Positions 28,228 through 37,800 of a DNA stretch of 64,000 nucleotides are shown here, piece after piece. The notes under the pieces were generated by a model. It did not search any database. It was not told the origin of the DNA and saw nothing but the letters and a program-made list of their open reading frames with translations. Location of the stretch: positions 1-64,000 of the forward strand of contig JAULBX010025031.1 of the NCBI GenBank assembly GCA_032358255.1. Direction: 5' to 3'. The number at the start of each line of letters is the position of its first letter. The stretch's first letter is position 1. Source of the stretch: Heterotrichella gracilis (lineage: Eukaryota; Sar; Xanthophyceae; Tribonematales; Xanthonemataceae). Both the position numbers and the translations under genes were made by a program.

Positions 28228-28258
28228 TAAATATAGCTTTTTTGTAATAACAGAACAA
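28228..28258 (-). promoter_or_regulatory. Putative -33/-7 promoter of the SpoIIE phosphatase gene
   Basis: On the reverse strand TTG (28256-28258) and TATATTTA (28228-28235) are spaced by exactly 20 nt, the usual Bacteroidota distance; the last base differs from consensus G. It supports the start at 28224. Confidence 0.5.
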
Positions 28259-28312
28259 TACAAACGGAGATATTAAATGATTATTTAATAATAAGATAGC
28301 GAATGAAGCCTC

Positions 28313-29536
28313 TTAAAAATAAGTCGAAAAACCAAATTGTATTCCTGCGGTTCTTGCCGCAGGATTCCCTAGAAGATCTGTTTGCCAGTGATAACGATAA
28401 TTAAAACGAATCACAGTTAATGCTGAAGGTCTGAAACTTATTCCCGGAACAACTGCAAAAATATGATCGGCAATATTTGTTTCTGTCTCAGTAAATTTAC
28501 CTACGTTATAATCCACATACTCTGTTCGGAAGGCTAGGTTCAACGTACTATTCTCCCAGCCTAAAATTTTACGTTTTAATAGTGGTTGCACGACATCTAA
28601 AAAGCCGCCACGTAATTTATTGCCATACTCCTTTGTATAATTATCCGGTACTTCTACCATTGCCCAAACCCATTCGCCATTAATATAGGTTTTTGCTTTT
28701 GGAATAGTTGTATTAAGATCAATAGCAAAAAGATCTACCCTTCGCTGTTTATCTACAACTATTCCGTCTACTCTAAACTGATTATAAACGCCACCCATCC
28801 AGGACACGCCTATCTCGCCAATTTTACGGTGGCGAATTGCCGTTTTTGTTGTTACTAGTGGTACACCATTAAAACTTTCTTCAAAGCGTTCAGGATTTTC
28901 TTTACTTGCAGGCAGCCAGGTTCGGTTTTGTGGATTCGAAATTATTTTATCGTCAAAACCATTGGTTAAATATGCTTCGTAGGCCCAAACAAAATTATTC
29001 ACGGCGTATTTTCCAAATAAACCAAAGCCAACATTACTCCAGGTGGAAGGAATGATGGTTGTGGCAGAAAAAGGACGCTCTATAAATTCCCATTTTGGTC
29101 CATCGTGATTTTGATTAAAGGCACCAATAGGATTCATGATAACGCCGCCACGAAGATTTAATAAAGGATGTAGCTCAACATCCATCGATGCAAATTCAAT
29201 TCCAATTTCTTTTCCACCTTCTTCAAATTCTATTTCAGATAGAAATTTGATTCTTTTTTTTATGGAGGACGAGAGAAAAATAGTTAAACGTGGAATTTGA
29301 AACGACAGTCCCTCAGTAACGCCATCAGTTCCAAAATAAGAACTGTTTGCCTCGACATAACCACCAACTGCTACTGGGAATTTGCCCATAGTCAAGAACG
29401 GACGGTTATACACCGCATCCATATTCATTTTTAATTTACTTGTGTCTGCAGGAGTACGTTTAATAAAAGAAGAATCTGTCTGCGCAATTGTTTGCAGGCT
29501 TAATAAAAATAAAATTATAGCCAATACTATTTTCAT
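28313..29536 (-). CDS. Outer-membrane porin-like beta-barrel
   Basis: 407 residues with a Sec signal peptide (ending TIAQ). The mature part has many alternating amphipathic strands and ends with FGFSTYF, a C-terminal aromatic as in outer-membrane barrels. Its layout (GGYVEANSSYF, then IPRLTIFLSSSIKKRIKFL) is like phosphate-selective OprO/OprP-type porins of Bacteroidota. It starts 1 nt after the Rieske gene ends and is the last gene of the cytochrome operon. The substrate is unknown; transport of metal or anion is plausible from context. Confidence 0.82.
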   Translation of the reverse strand: MKIVLAIILFLLSLQTIAQTDSSFIKRTPADTSKLKMNMDAVYNRPFLTMGKFPVAVGGYVEANSSYFGTDGVTEGLSFQIPRLTIFLSSSIKKRIKFLSEIEFEEGGKEIGIEFASMDVELHPLLNLRGGVIMNPIGAFNQNHDGPKWEFIERPFSATTIIPSTWSNVGFGLFGKYAVNNFVWAYEAYLTNGFDDKIISNPQNRTWLPASKENPERFEESFNGVPLVTTKTAIRHRKIGEIGVSWMGGVYNQFRVDGIVVDKQRRVDLFAIDLNTTIPKAKTYINGEWVWAMVEVPDNYTKEYGNKLRGGFLDVVQPLLKRKILGWENSTLNLAFRTEYVDYNVGKFTETETNIADHIFAVVPGISFRPSALTVIRFNYRYHWQTDLLGNPAARTAGIQFGFSTYF

Positions 29537-29537
29537 T

Positions 29538-29978
29538 TTATATTAATTGTATGTAAATATTTTTTTCATCAGTTGAAACGGGGAAGGTTTTTAATTTTTG
29601 ATCTGCCGGACCTTGTATCACCTCTCCTTTGTTACTGAATTCACTTCCATGGGCAGAACAGCTTAAGATATCACCGTTTACATTCAATTCAATTCCCTGG
29701 TGTGTACACTTCAATAACATGGCTTCATAATTGTTTTCATCTTTGCGGTAAACAATTATCGGAAATTCCAACTTATCACTTTTAACTACAATATATTTTC
29801 TGAAATCGGGTTTATTTTTTTTGATGATTTTAAATTCAGTTTTTAAAACTGAGAGTTTATTTTCCGAAGATGATCCCTGAACATAATGTGTGCCAGTACA
29901 ACCTTGATTTAATAGTGATATACCTACTAAACCCAAACAGGTGCCGCCGCAAATTTTTATAAATTCTTTTCTATCCAT
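29538..29978 (-). CDS. Rieske [2Fe-2S] protein
   Basis: 146 residues. The N-terminus (RKEFIKICGGTCLGLVGIS) looks like an exported, membrane-anchored signal with a possible lipid Cys at residue 27 (NQGC). The Rieske cluster ligands are CTHQG (Cys91, His93) and CSAHGSEF (Cys107, His110), separated as expected. It transfers electrons on the periplasmic face. It overlaps the di-haem oxidoreductase gene by 1 nt (TAATG-type junction) and the porin gene follows 1 nt later. It is a stand-alone Rieske protein, with no cytochrome b nearby. Confidence 0.93.
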   Translation of the reverse strand: MDRKEFIKICGGTCLGLVGISLLNQGCTGTHYVQGSSSENKLSVLKTEFKIIKKNKPDFRKYIVVKSDKLEFPIIVYRKDENNYEAMLLKCTHQGIELNVNGDILSCSAHGSEFSNKGEVIQGPADQKLKTFPVSTDEKNIYIQLI

Positions 29979-31198
29979 TAAAGACTTTCTAAAAATTTAA
30001 ATATCTGATCTTTTTCAGTTTGCGATAAAGCATTAAAAGCCGTTCTTCTGCTAGCTGCTTCACCTCCGTGAAAAGAAATAGCCTCGGCAAACGTTTTTGC
30101 CCTGCCATCATGCAATAAGAACATTTGTCCGCCTTGTGAATCTTTGGCCAAACCAATTCCCCATAAAGGTGGCGTTCTCCACTCAAATCCTTTTGCACTT
30201 CCTTCAGGGAAATTATCATCTAATAATTCTCCCATATCATGTAACAAAAAATCAGAGTAAGGATGAAAGGTTTTATTACTTAAAGCAGAAATATCCGATT
30301 GCGCTGTTGTAAATGATGGAATATGACAACTTGTGCAACCAATTTTTGCAAATAAATTTTCTCCTGCAACAACATCAGTGTTATCTGCATTTCTGCGTGT
30401 TGGTGCTTTTAACGTGCGCATGTAAAAGATAAGTCCATGTACAAATCCTGAAGAAACCTCTGGATCAGCCACGCCATCTCCCGTATTAATGCCTGATTGA
30501 TAATTAAAAAGATCTTGCGTGTCAAAATCAGAGGTAATTCCAATATCTTGCTTTAAAGCAAATACAACCTGATCCTGTATGGTTACTTTCTCCGCTTTTT
30601 TTCCAAAGCGACCAATATATTGATTGTTGTAAGGAATATGAATTGGCTGCGGAGAAAAAAAGCTAGTTGGACTAACGTAATTGGGTCTGCCGGAAATTCC
30701 GTCACCGTTAAGGTCATTAGGGTCTGCATTATTTAAAATAGACTGATCATCTAATGCAGCAATATAACCAAGGCCCATTACTGCAGGGGCAATACGTTTA
30801 CTAAAAACATTTGCTTCGCTAGGTAAAGTTTCCGGTAAATAACCTAAGATGGCATGTTGTTGTAATTGTGGACCACCTTTATTTAAAAGATAATCAATTA
30901 CGGTTCCATTTACATTTGCGAAACGGGTGAGCCCAGTAGAAAGGTGCCCTTTTCCATTTCCGATATGACAATTAGCACAAGAAGTCTGAACAAAAATGGG
31001 CCCCAGTCCATCTTCTTTTGTAAATATTTTTCCAAAATTAGCATCGCCAACAAGATGTTCTTTTTCCTGTTCGGGTGTTAAGCCGGGAATAGTGCCCGCT
31101 AAAACATCTTCATCTTTTGGAGCGGGCGGCATTAACTTTTGACAAGCGGTTATAAGTGTAAGTGCGCCAGTTATAATAACTAAATTAAACTTTTTCAT
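29978..31198 (-). CDS. Di-haem oxidoreductase (DHOR/DUF1111 family)
   Basis: 406 residues. The lipobox-like TAC (Cys19) suggests a lipoprotein. Two haem c sites are visible: CANCH (residues 74-78) and CTSCH (about 288-292). The pattern, with LTRFANVNGTVIDYLLNKGG and later TPPLWGIGLAKDS, matches the family once called thiol oxidoreductase. It sits between a small cytochrome and a Rieske protein with gaps of 4 nt and overlap of 1 nt, so it is likely part of one electron-transfer unit. The natural substrate of the family is not established. Confidence 0.9.
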   Translation of the reverse strand: MKKFNLVIITGALTLITACQKLMPPAPKDEDVLAGTIPGLTPEQEKEHLVGDANFGKIFTKEDGLGPIFVQTSCANCHIGNGKGHLSTGLTRFANVNGTVIDYLLNKGGPQLQQHAILGYLPETLPSEANVFSKRIAPAVMGLGYIAALDDQSILNNADPNDLNGDGISGRPNYVSPTSFFSPQPIHIPYNNQYIGRFGKKAEKVTIQDQVVFALKQDIGITSDFDTQDLFNYQSGINTGDGVADPEVSSGFVHGLIFYMRTLKAPTRRNADNTDVVAGENLFAKIGCTSCHIPSFTTAQSDISALSNKTFHPYSDFLLHDMGELLDDNFPEGSAKGFEWRTPPLWGIGLAKDSQGGQMFLLHDGRAKTFAEAISFHGGEAASRRTAFNALSQTEKDQIFKFLESL

Positions 31199-31202
31199 CT
31201 TT

Positions 31203-31562
31203 TTAATTATTCGGAGCGCCTGAATTTAACCAGCACTTTATTTTTTTGAGATCGTCCATTGCAAGTGAGCCCGAAAGAGGCATTGTTCTTTGTTGGATCA
31301 CACGGTTATCAATTGATCCATTATCTACTTTTGCTTTAAGACCATTATAAGTTGTAAGATCGCCGTTAGCGGAACCTGCGTTATGACAACCCGAAGAAAT
31401 ACAATTAGCTGCAATGATCGGCTTTATGTCTGACGAATAGCCTGAGTTTATCGCGGAGCAATCAAGATTATTAAGATCATCTTTCTTTTCCTTTTTTTTG
31501 CAATCGGATAAAAGGCCAAGGGCTGCAGGTAAGAAAACAAAAATAAAAAGTCCTTTTTTCAT
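31203..31562 (-). CDS. Small cytochrome-like lipoprotein with CX4CH haem motif
   Basis: 119 residues. A signal peptide with Cys21 suggests lipid attachment, although Asp at position -1 is unusual. The haem-binding motif CISSGCH (residues 54-60) is CX4CH instead of CXXCH. A later RTMPLSG could supply the distal Met ligand, and the end reads KIKCWLNSGAPNN. A second protein of the same layout is coded at 44355. It is the first gene of the redox operon and is transcribed divergently from a DtxR-type regulator 78 bp away. Confidence 0.85.
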   Translation of the reverse strand: MKKGLFIFVFLPAALGLLSDCKKKEKKDDLNNLDCSAINSGYSSDIKPIIAANCISSGCHNAGSANGDLTTYNGLKAKVDNGSIDNRVIQQRTMPLSGSLAMDDLKKIKCWLNSGAPNN

Positions 31563-31570
31563 GTGTATTA

Positions 31571-31585
31571 AACTTTAACAAAGTT
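31571..31585. promoter_or_regulatory. Perfect inverted repeat over the redox operon promoter
   Basis: AACTTT-AAC-AAAGTT is a perfect 6-bp inverted repeat with 3-nt spacer. It overlaps a -7-like CAACTTTG of the reverse-strand redox operon and could be an operator. Confidence 0.45.
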
Positions 31586-31612
31586 GATCTTTTTTTATTA
31601 AAGCATAATTAT

Positions 31613-31620
31613 TATTTTTG
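31613..31620 (+). promoter_or_regulatory. Putative -7 element of the DtxR-family gene
   Basis: TATTTTTG fits TAnnTTTG and lies 20 nt before the ATG. It overlaps the palindrome at 31615-31633. Confidence 0.5.
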
Positions 31621-31633
31621 GTATGCCTAAAAA
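31615..31633. promoter_or_regulatory. Operator-like palindrome in the dtxR promoter
   Basis: TTTTTGGTATGCCTAAAAA is an imperfect palindrome with arms TTTTTGG and CCTAAAAA around a short centre. It resembles the symmetric AT-flanked sites of DtxR/MntR regulators and covers the -7 element, which suggests autoregulation. Confidence 0.5.
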
Positions 31634-31640
31634 TTAATTT

Positions 31641-32300
31641 ATGAGGACAGAAACGGTAGAAAACTACCTAAAGACCATTTATAATCTCTCTGCAGATAAC
31701 ACGGCAGTAGTGGCCAACCAGCAATTGGCTGATAAACTGGCTATTAATCCGGCCTCCGTTACTGAGGCTTTGCGTAAGCTACATGAGTTAAAATATGTTA
31801 TTTACGAAAAATCGTATGGCACCAGGTTAACAACCGCAGGTCTAAAGATGGCTTTGAATATAGTAAGGCGGCATAGGATATGGGAAACCTATCTTGTAAA
31901 AGAATTAGGCTTTGGTTGGGATGAAGTGCATGTAATAGCAGAAGAATTAGAGCATGTGAAAAATGACAAACTTATTAATAAACTCGCAGAGATATTGGGT
32001 AACCCTGTTTTTGACCCTCATGGTGATCCTATTCCTGATGCAAAAGGAAAGATCCAGAAAAGTAATTTTATAAAGTTATCTGAAGCAAAGATCAAGAACA
32101 ATTATATAGTAATGGGTGTTACCGATCACTCCACCGCATTTTTGAAATACCTCGATAAACATCAACTAATAATTGGCGCAGGTATAACCGTAAAAACTAT
32201 TGAAGAATTTGATAATTCAATTATTTTGGTCTGCCAAAAAAAAGAAGTGAATATTAGTCCTAAAGCTGCAGAGTGTATAATTGTGCAGGCTTTAAACTAA
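31641..32300 (+). CDS. DtxR/MntR-family metal-dependent transcriptional regulator
   Basis: 219 residues. The winged helix-turn-helix (residues 1-60, ENYLKTIYNLS, INPASVTEALRKLHEL) is followed by the dimerisation and metal-binding region (GLKMALNIVRRHRIWETYLVKEL, VHVIAEELEHV) with His and Glu ligands, GNPVFDPHGDPIP, and a C-terminal FeoA/SH3-like domain. The protein represses metal-uptake genes when Mn or Fe is bound. It is divergent from the redox operon, and an operator-like palindrome lies over its own promoter. Which metal is sensed cannot be told. Its end overlaps nhaA by 9 nt. Confidence 0.92.
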   Translation: MRTETVENYLKTIYNLSADNTAVVANQQLADKLAINPASVTEALRKLHELKYVIYEKSYGTRLTTAGLKMALNIVRRHRIWETYLVKELGFGWDEVHVIAEELEHVKNDKLINKLAEILGNPVFDPHGDPIPDAKGKIQKSNFIKLSEAKIKNNYIVMGVTDHSTAFLKYLDKHQLIIGAGITVKTIEEFDNSIILVCQKKEVNISPKAAECIIVQALN

Positions 32301-33440
32301 GGTTTCCGATGTTTTAGGAACAAATTTAAGCCATATAAAACCGGCAATGCCTGCAATCAATGAGGCAATTAAAATGGCAATTTTAGACTGATCTATTTGT
32401 TCAGGTTTTTCAAAAGCCAATAACGTAATAAAGATAGACATGGTGAAACCGATTCCTGCTAATAGTCCAGCCCCAATTATGTGACTCCATTTAATGTCAT
32501 TTCCTAACGAAGATAATTTAAAATAAGTGGCAATAAAAACAAACAAACAAATACCTAAAGGTTTACCAATTACCAAACCCGCAATTATACCTAAACTACT
32601 TGTCTCTGCTAAACCCTCGTGCCAATCACTATTAATTACTATACAGGTATTTGCCAATGCAAAAACAGGAAGTATAAAAAAAGCAACTGGTTTATGAAGA
32701 AAATGTTGTAGCTTGTAGGAGGTTGATCGTTCATCGCCATTACCAAAAGGAATAGCAAAAGCTAATAACACGCCGGTAATAGTTGCATGCACACCTGAGT
32801 GTAACATAAAATACCACATGGCTATTCCGCCAATAATATAGGGAATAAGATTGTAGATCTTTAATCGGTTTAAAAGCAATAGTACTCCAAAAATACTTAG
32901 CGAAATAATTAAATTTAAGAACGAGATAGAAGTGGTATAAAAAATCGCTATTACAATTATAGCTCCCAAGTCATCTATAATAGCTAAGGCCATTAAAAAC
33001 ACTTTTAAGGCTGTAGGTATTTTATTTCCAAGTAAAGAAATAACGCCAACGGCAAAAGCAATATCTGTAGCCATAGGGATGCCGGCACCCGCCTGTGCAT
33101 GTGTTCCAAAATTAAATAAAAGAAATATACAGGCTGGTACGATCATGCCTCCTAAGGCTGCAAAAGCAGGTAAAGAAGCAGATTTAAGATCAGAAAGTTC
33201 TCCATGGTAAAGTTCACGTTCTAGCTCAAGCCCGATCAACAAAAAAAAGATTGTCATTAATCCATCGTTTATCCAATGTGCTAAACTTAAGCCGGCCAGG
33301 TTTATGTGCCATAGCTCAGTATAATTTGTTTGAAAAGATGAATTGGCAATAAAGAGAGAAATGATGGTACAAAAAATGAGAATAAGTCCGCCGGCTTTTT
33401 CGCTTTCAAAAAGATCTGTAAATAGTTTTGTTAGTTTCAT
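32292..33440 (-). CDS. nhaA: Na+/H+ antiporter NhaA
   Basis: 382 residues, the usual length, with about 12 transmembrane helices. It exchanges external H+ for internal Na+ across the inner membrane. Family motifs include FFLLIGLELERELYHGEL, MATDIAFAVGVI, the ion-binding aspartates in AIIDDLGAI, and LLAGIGFTMSIFI. The 3' end overlaps the convergent dtxR gene by 9 nt. A -7 element (TATATTTG) ends 11 nt before the start. Confidence 0.96.
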   Translation of the reverse strand: MKLTKLFTDLFESEKAGGLILIFCTIISLFIANSSFQTNYTELWHINLAGLSLAHWINDGLMTIFFLLIGLELERELYHGELSDLKSASLPAFAALGGMIVPACIFLLFNFGTHAQAGAGIPMATDIAFAVGVISLLGNKIPTALKVFLMALAIIDDLGAIIVIAIFYTTSISFLNLIISLSIFGVLLLLNRLKIYNLIPYIIGGIAMWYFMLHSGVHATITGVLLAFAIPFGNGDERSTSYKLQHFLHKPVAFFILPVFALANTCIVINSDWHEGLAETSSLGIIAGLVIGKPLGICLFVFIATYFKLSSLGNDIKWSHIIGAGLLAGIGFTMSIFITLLAFEKPEQIDQSKIAILIASLIAGIAGFIWLKFVPKTSETLV

Positions 33441-33451
33441 TTCTGTATTTA

Positions 33452-33459
33452 CAAATATA
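33452..33459 (-). promoter_or_regulatory. Putative -7 element of nhaA
   Basis: TATATTTG on the reverse strand, 11 nt before the ATG; no -33 TTG is evident. Confidence 0.45.
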
Positions 33460-33476
33460 CAGAATAAGTATTACTA

Positions 33477-34238
33477 CTACTTTTTATAGCTCTTCTGTAT
33501 ATACGCGATCGCTTCTTTTTGGGTTAATACCGAAAAATTCCGGTAACGGTAATGCACATCAATGATCTCATCAATGGCTTTTAGCACTACTTCTTTATTT
33601 TGCCAAGTATTTAGGTCGGCAATAACGGTTTCTAAACAACCTTTTTTATAGGCTATTTGTCCGAGCACGTGAACCAATGTGTTTTTTACACGAGCAGTTG
33701 TATCAAATTGTAGTTCTTTTAATAAAGGTAAAATGTCCTGTGGATGTGTTCTTCCTCTCAACTCAATACCATGGCAAATTTCGCGTCTTATTTCCTTATC
33801 TTCATGATGCAAATATTTTTTGCTCCACTTTAAAACAGGTTTGGGATTTTTTTCACTCATCTTTTTGATCGAACCAATTACTGCATTTCTTGGCGAATGG
33901 TGTTTGTCAAACAATCCAATGTCAAAAAAATGTTCAACAAGCTCAAACTCTTTAATGCCAATTTCACCTGCAGCATTTATAACTGTTTGGCGGATCTTGA
34001 AATTATCTTTCTCTAAAAGATCTTCCAGTAATGAAATGATCTTTTTTTGTAATTCGGGTTTCTCAAAATAAATTCTGCCAATACTTAAATAAGCAGACTT
34101 TCTAATATAAGTATCTTCATCTGAAAAATAATTTAGAATATTATTTTTGCTTTTTTTTGTAAGATCAGAGCAGATCTCTTTTTTTATTCTGGCAACAAGT
34201 GCCACGCGTTCTTCTTTACTTAAGTCGTAAAAACTCAT
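33477..34238 (-). CDS. HEAT-repeat protein
   Basis: 253 residues from ATG 34238; a TTG at 34250 is less likely. The protein is an array of alpha-alpha repeats: units such as DEDTYIRKSAYLSIGRIYF, DNFKIRQTVINAAGEIG, HEDKEIRREICHGIELRG and DTTARVKNTLVHVLGQIAY are HEAT-like with the typical Arg and Ala positions. It resembles proteins of the DNA-alkylation-repeat type, but no active site can be assigned. It is cytoplasmic and lies 17 nt after a small gene in the same direction. Confidence 0.75.
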   Translation of the reverse strand: MSFYDLSKEERVALVARIKKEICSDLTKKSKNNILNYFSDEDTYIRKSAYLSIGRIYFEKPELQKKIISLLEDLLEKDNFKIRQTVINAAGEIGIKEFELVEHFFDIGLFDKHHSPRNAVIGSIKKMSEKNPKPVLKWSKKYLHHEDKEIRREICHGIELRGRTHPQDILPLLKELQFDTTARVKNTLVHVLGQIAYKKGCLETVIADLNTWQNKEVVLKAIDEIIDVHYRYRNFSVLTQKEAIAYIQKSYKK

Positions 34239-34255
34239 CTGATAAGGCAATTAAT

Positions 34256-34648
34256 TTATTTAACAATGCTTACAAGCCATTTCAAAGCCTTTTCTTTTTC
34301 TGAGAACAGCTTAGTTGGTAAGAACGGTTTATTTACTTTAAGATAAAAATTCCCAATTATTTTTTTAGCAGTTGAATCTACAATAATGCCTTTTGCCAGT
34401 GCGTTAGTAATAAAAGCTTTACTCGCAGAAAGCTCTCTAGCCTCTTTAGTAAGTGAAGCCAGTGCACCGGAAGTAACTAAAATCACATACGGCTTATTGT
34501 CGGTAAGCTCTGAGCTTATTTTTTTTAACTCAATAAGGTCTTCGGCCTCAACAACAATACCGGGCTTAATGTAATTTTCAATCACATTTTCTTCCAGTAA
34601 AGTAACTTCAAACTTTTCGGTAATTATTTTTTTAGGGCTGTCAGACAT
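34256..34648 (-). CDS. Small cytosolic protein, SpoIIAA-like fold (DUF7793-like)
   Basis: 130 residues, no signal peptide. The alternation of strands and helices (KFEVTLLEENVIENYI, KPYVILVTSG, ALAKGIIVDS, AKKIIGNFYLKVNKP, FLPTKLFSEKEKALKWL) fits the SpoIIAA-like or DUF7793 family of Bacteroidota, small proteins that are usually single-domain. It heads a possible two-gene unit with the HEAT-repeat gene. Function unknown. Confidence 0.68.
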   Translation of the reverse strand: MSDSPKKIITEKFEVTLLEENVIENYIKPGIVVEAEDLIELKKISSELTDNKPYVILVTSGALASLTKEARELSASKAFITNALAKGIIVDSTAKKIIGNFYLKVNKPFLPTKLFSEKEKALKWLVSIVK

Positions 34649-34861
34649 AATATAAAGTAACCTGGTATTTTAAAAGCGGATGAAAGGTAATAATATATCT
34701 AATATTTTCATATTAACATTTTAATAGATCTAAAATACCTCCATAAATTCTTTGTTTTTACTAGTAGTGGCGGCTTTTCCGGCCAATCTCATATTTTTTT
34801 TATGGAATTTTTAAAGATCCCTCATCTAAATAGAAAACTAACTACTTAAATTATAAATAAA

Positions 34862-37800
34862 ATGAATATCAGATCAATTACCACAAAAACAACCCGTATT
34901 GCCGCAATAGGTTTGGTTACCTTATCGCTTGCCGCATGGGTTACACCAGCCAGCGTGTATAAAATGGCCATGGATAACGAGGTTATTGCCATGATAAAAA
35001 AGAAATTGACGAAATACAATGACGCTCTGCCGGAAGATAGAGTGTATTTGCATTTTGATAAACCTTTTTACGAACCGGGTGAAAGTATTTGGTTCAGCGC
35101 TTATGTGCGTGATGGACAAACCTTAAAACCATCTCATAAAAGTGATATAGTTCATGTTGAATTATTAAACCCAAAGGGCGGGATTGAAAAAAAGATCACC
35201 ATCATTTCAAAAAATGGTAAAGCTGCAGGTGATTTTTTATTGGATAACGAAGCGTTAGGTGGTATGTATAAAATTCGTGCCTATACAAATTGGATGAAAA
35301 ATGAAGGTGAAGAAAATACTTTTGAGAGAGATTTTCAGGTACAGGATATTGTGCTTCCGAATTTAAAAATGAAATTAAATTTTGAAAAAAAAGCATTTGG
35401 TGCCGGCGATCAGGTTATTGCTAAGTTGGAATTAAATACCAATGAGAACAAACCTTTATCGGATTATAAGATCAGATACGTTTGCAATCTTGATGGCAAA
35501 AAAATAATCGAGAAAGCAGAAGTAACAGATGAAGAAGGCGTTAAATATATTAAATTTAATTTACCTGCAAAACTAGAGACCAGCGATGGTTTATTAAATG
35601 TATTGATCGATTATAACGGAAGTACAGAAAGTGTTTCGCGTTCTATACCTATTATCTTAAACGACATTGATTTTACTGCTTTTCCTGAAGGTGGTGATCT
35701 ACTTTGTGGTTTTGAAAATACGGTTGCTTTTCGCGCACTAAACGAATTTGGTAAACCTGCCGATATTGAAGGTGTGGTTTTAGATGAGAAAGGTGTTGCC
35801 ATAACTACTTTCAGTAGTTTTCATCAGGGGATGGGTGCTTTTAAATTTAACCCAGTGCTTAAAGAAAAATATACCGTAAAGATTACAAAGCCAGAGGGAA
35901 TTACGGAAACTTTTAAATTACCCGAAGCGCTGAAACGTGGTTACGCCATGAGTGTTGATAATTCTAAAGAGGAAGAAGTAACAATTAATATTAATTCAAC
36001 CGAAACTGAAGAATTATCATTAGTGGCTCAGGTGCGTGGAAAATCATTTTACACAACTGTTGTTAATGCTAAAAAAGGATCTAACAAAATTACTTTCCCA
36101 ACTACTAATTTTCCGATTGGTGTTTCGCAAATAACTTTATTCGATTCGCATTCTATTCCACGTGCTGAAAGATTAGTTTTCGTTAATAAAGACAAGCATT
36201 TAAATATTTCTGTTGAAACAGATAAAGACAAATACTTACCACGCGAAAAAGTAAAAATGACCCTTTTTGTGAAAGATGAACGTGGCTTGCCAATGCCTGC
36301 CAATCTTTCAATGGCAGTGGTAAACGACCAACTACTTTCTTTTGCTGATGATAAGTCAGGAAATATGTTATCACAATTTTTATTGCAGCAGGATATTAAA
36401 GATAAAGTAGAAGAACCTGCATTTTATTTTGATGAAAAAGAAAAAAAATCTGATAAAGCTTTAGATTATCTTTTAATGACATCAGGATGGAGGCGCTTTA
36501 CCTGGGAAAAATTAATTGAGAACGAGGTACCTGTTGCAACTTATAAAGAAGAGAGAACAATTATTTCTGGTAAAGTTTTAGATGCTTATACCGGTAAAAT
36601 AATTACAAACTCGGTTGTAAAAATCAATGGTGGTTTAGAATACGCAGGAGATTGGGAAGGAAAATTCTTTGTGAAGAACCTTGATCTTTCGAATGCACAA
36701 ACAGTTACATTCAAGGCTCCGGGTTATAATGACCAGGCGCAATACATTCAAAACTATAATCAGGACATGACCGTTTATTTGTATCCGGTTCAATCTTACA
36801 ACTATAACTACAAACAAAGACCAAGTACAAAGTCTGGAGCTTCAAAACGCTCTAAAGCAGGAATGGTATTTGAAGCTGATAATGAAGATATGCAAGTTGC
36901 TTCAGGAGTAGGGATGGCAATTCCGGCTCAAAATATGGGCCCAGTTGATCTTGCTAAAGCGGGTAGAAAAGAAGTTGCAGTAAAAGATAAAATTGCTGAG
37001 AAAAAACCAATGCAACCTAAAAATGAAGAAGCTAAAAAAGATATGCTCGGCGAAATGAAAATAAAAAGTCTGGATATGGAAGATGAGAAAATGGTTGCAT
37101 CAGAAGTGCGAGATATGCGTGCTAACCAATTTGGAAAAGCGGCTCGTTTAAACAGTATTGTTGCTAACAACGAAAACCTTGTTCAGTATCACCGTGCTCG
37201 TCAGTTTGCCGCACCTATCTATAAAAATGATGAGAGTGTAGAAACAAGAACTGATTTTAGAAATACTATTTATTGGAACCCAAATGTAGAAATTGGATAT
37301 TCTGGTAAGAAAACTATTGAGTTCTACACTTCTGATGATATTACTTCTTTCCGCACAACTGTTGAAGGAATTGGAACTGATGGAACATTAGGAAGAGCAG
37401 AAAAGAATTTTTTCTCGCAATTACCTTTCTCTATGACAACAAAAATTCCTGTTGAAGTTGCAACGGAAGACATGGTATCCATCCCATTAACTTTAAAAAA
37501 TAATACTGACAAACCTCTTGGTGGATTATTAAACATCACTGCTCCTGCAGCATTGCAAGCATCAGTAATTACACCGTCAATCCAAACAATTATGCCGGGA
37601 CAAGCAAAAACAATTTATTTAGATTATAAAGTGTTGGATAAAATTGGTTACGGTGAATTTACAATTGGATTTAAAGCTTGCGGTTTAGGCGATGCCTTTA
37701 CTCAAAAAATTAAAATAGCTCCAAAAGGTTTCCCGGTTACAGCTTCTTTTTCAGGACAAGATGTTGAAAAAGAATTTTCTTTCGTGATGAACAAAGTGAT

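Noticed and set aside
34649-34861. Third copy of the leader hairpin upstream of the alpha-2-macroglobulin gene
   Set aside because: TATGGAAT, AAGAT and AACTAC are present but cannot be folded into the same stem.
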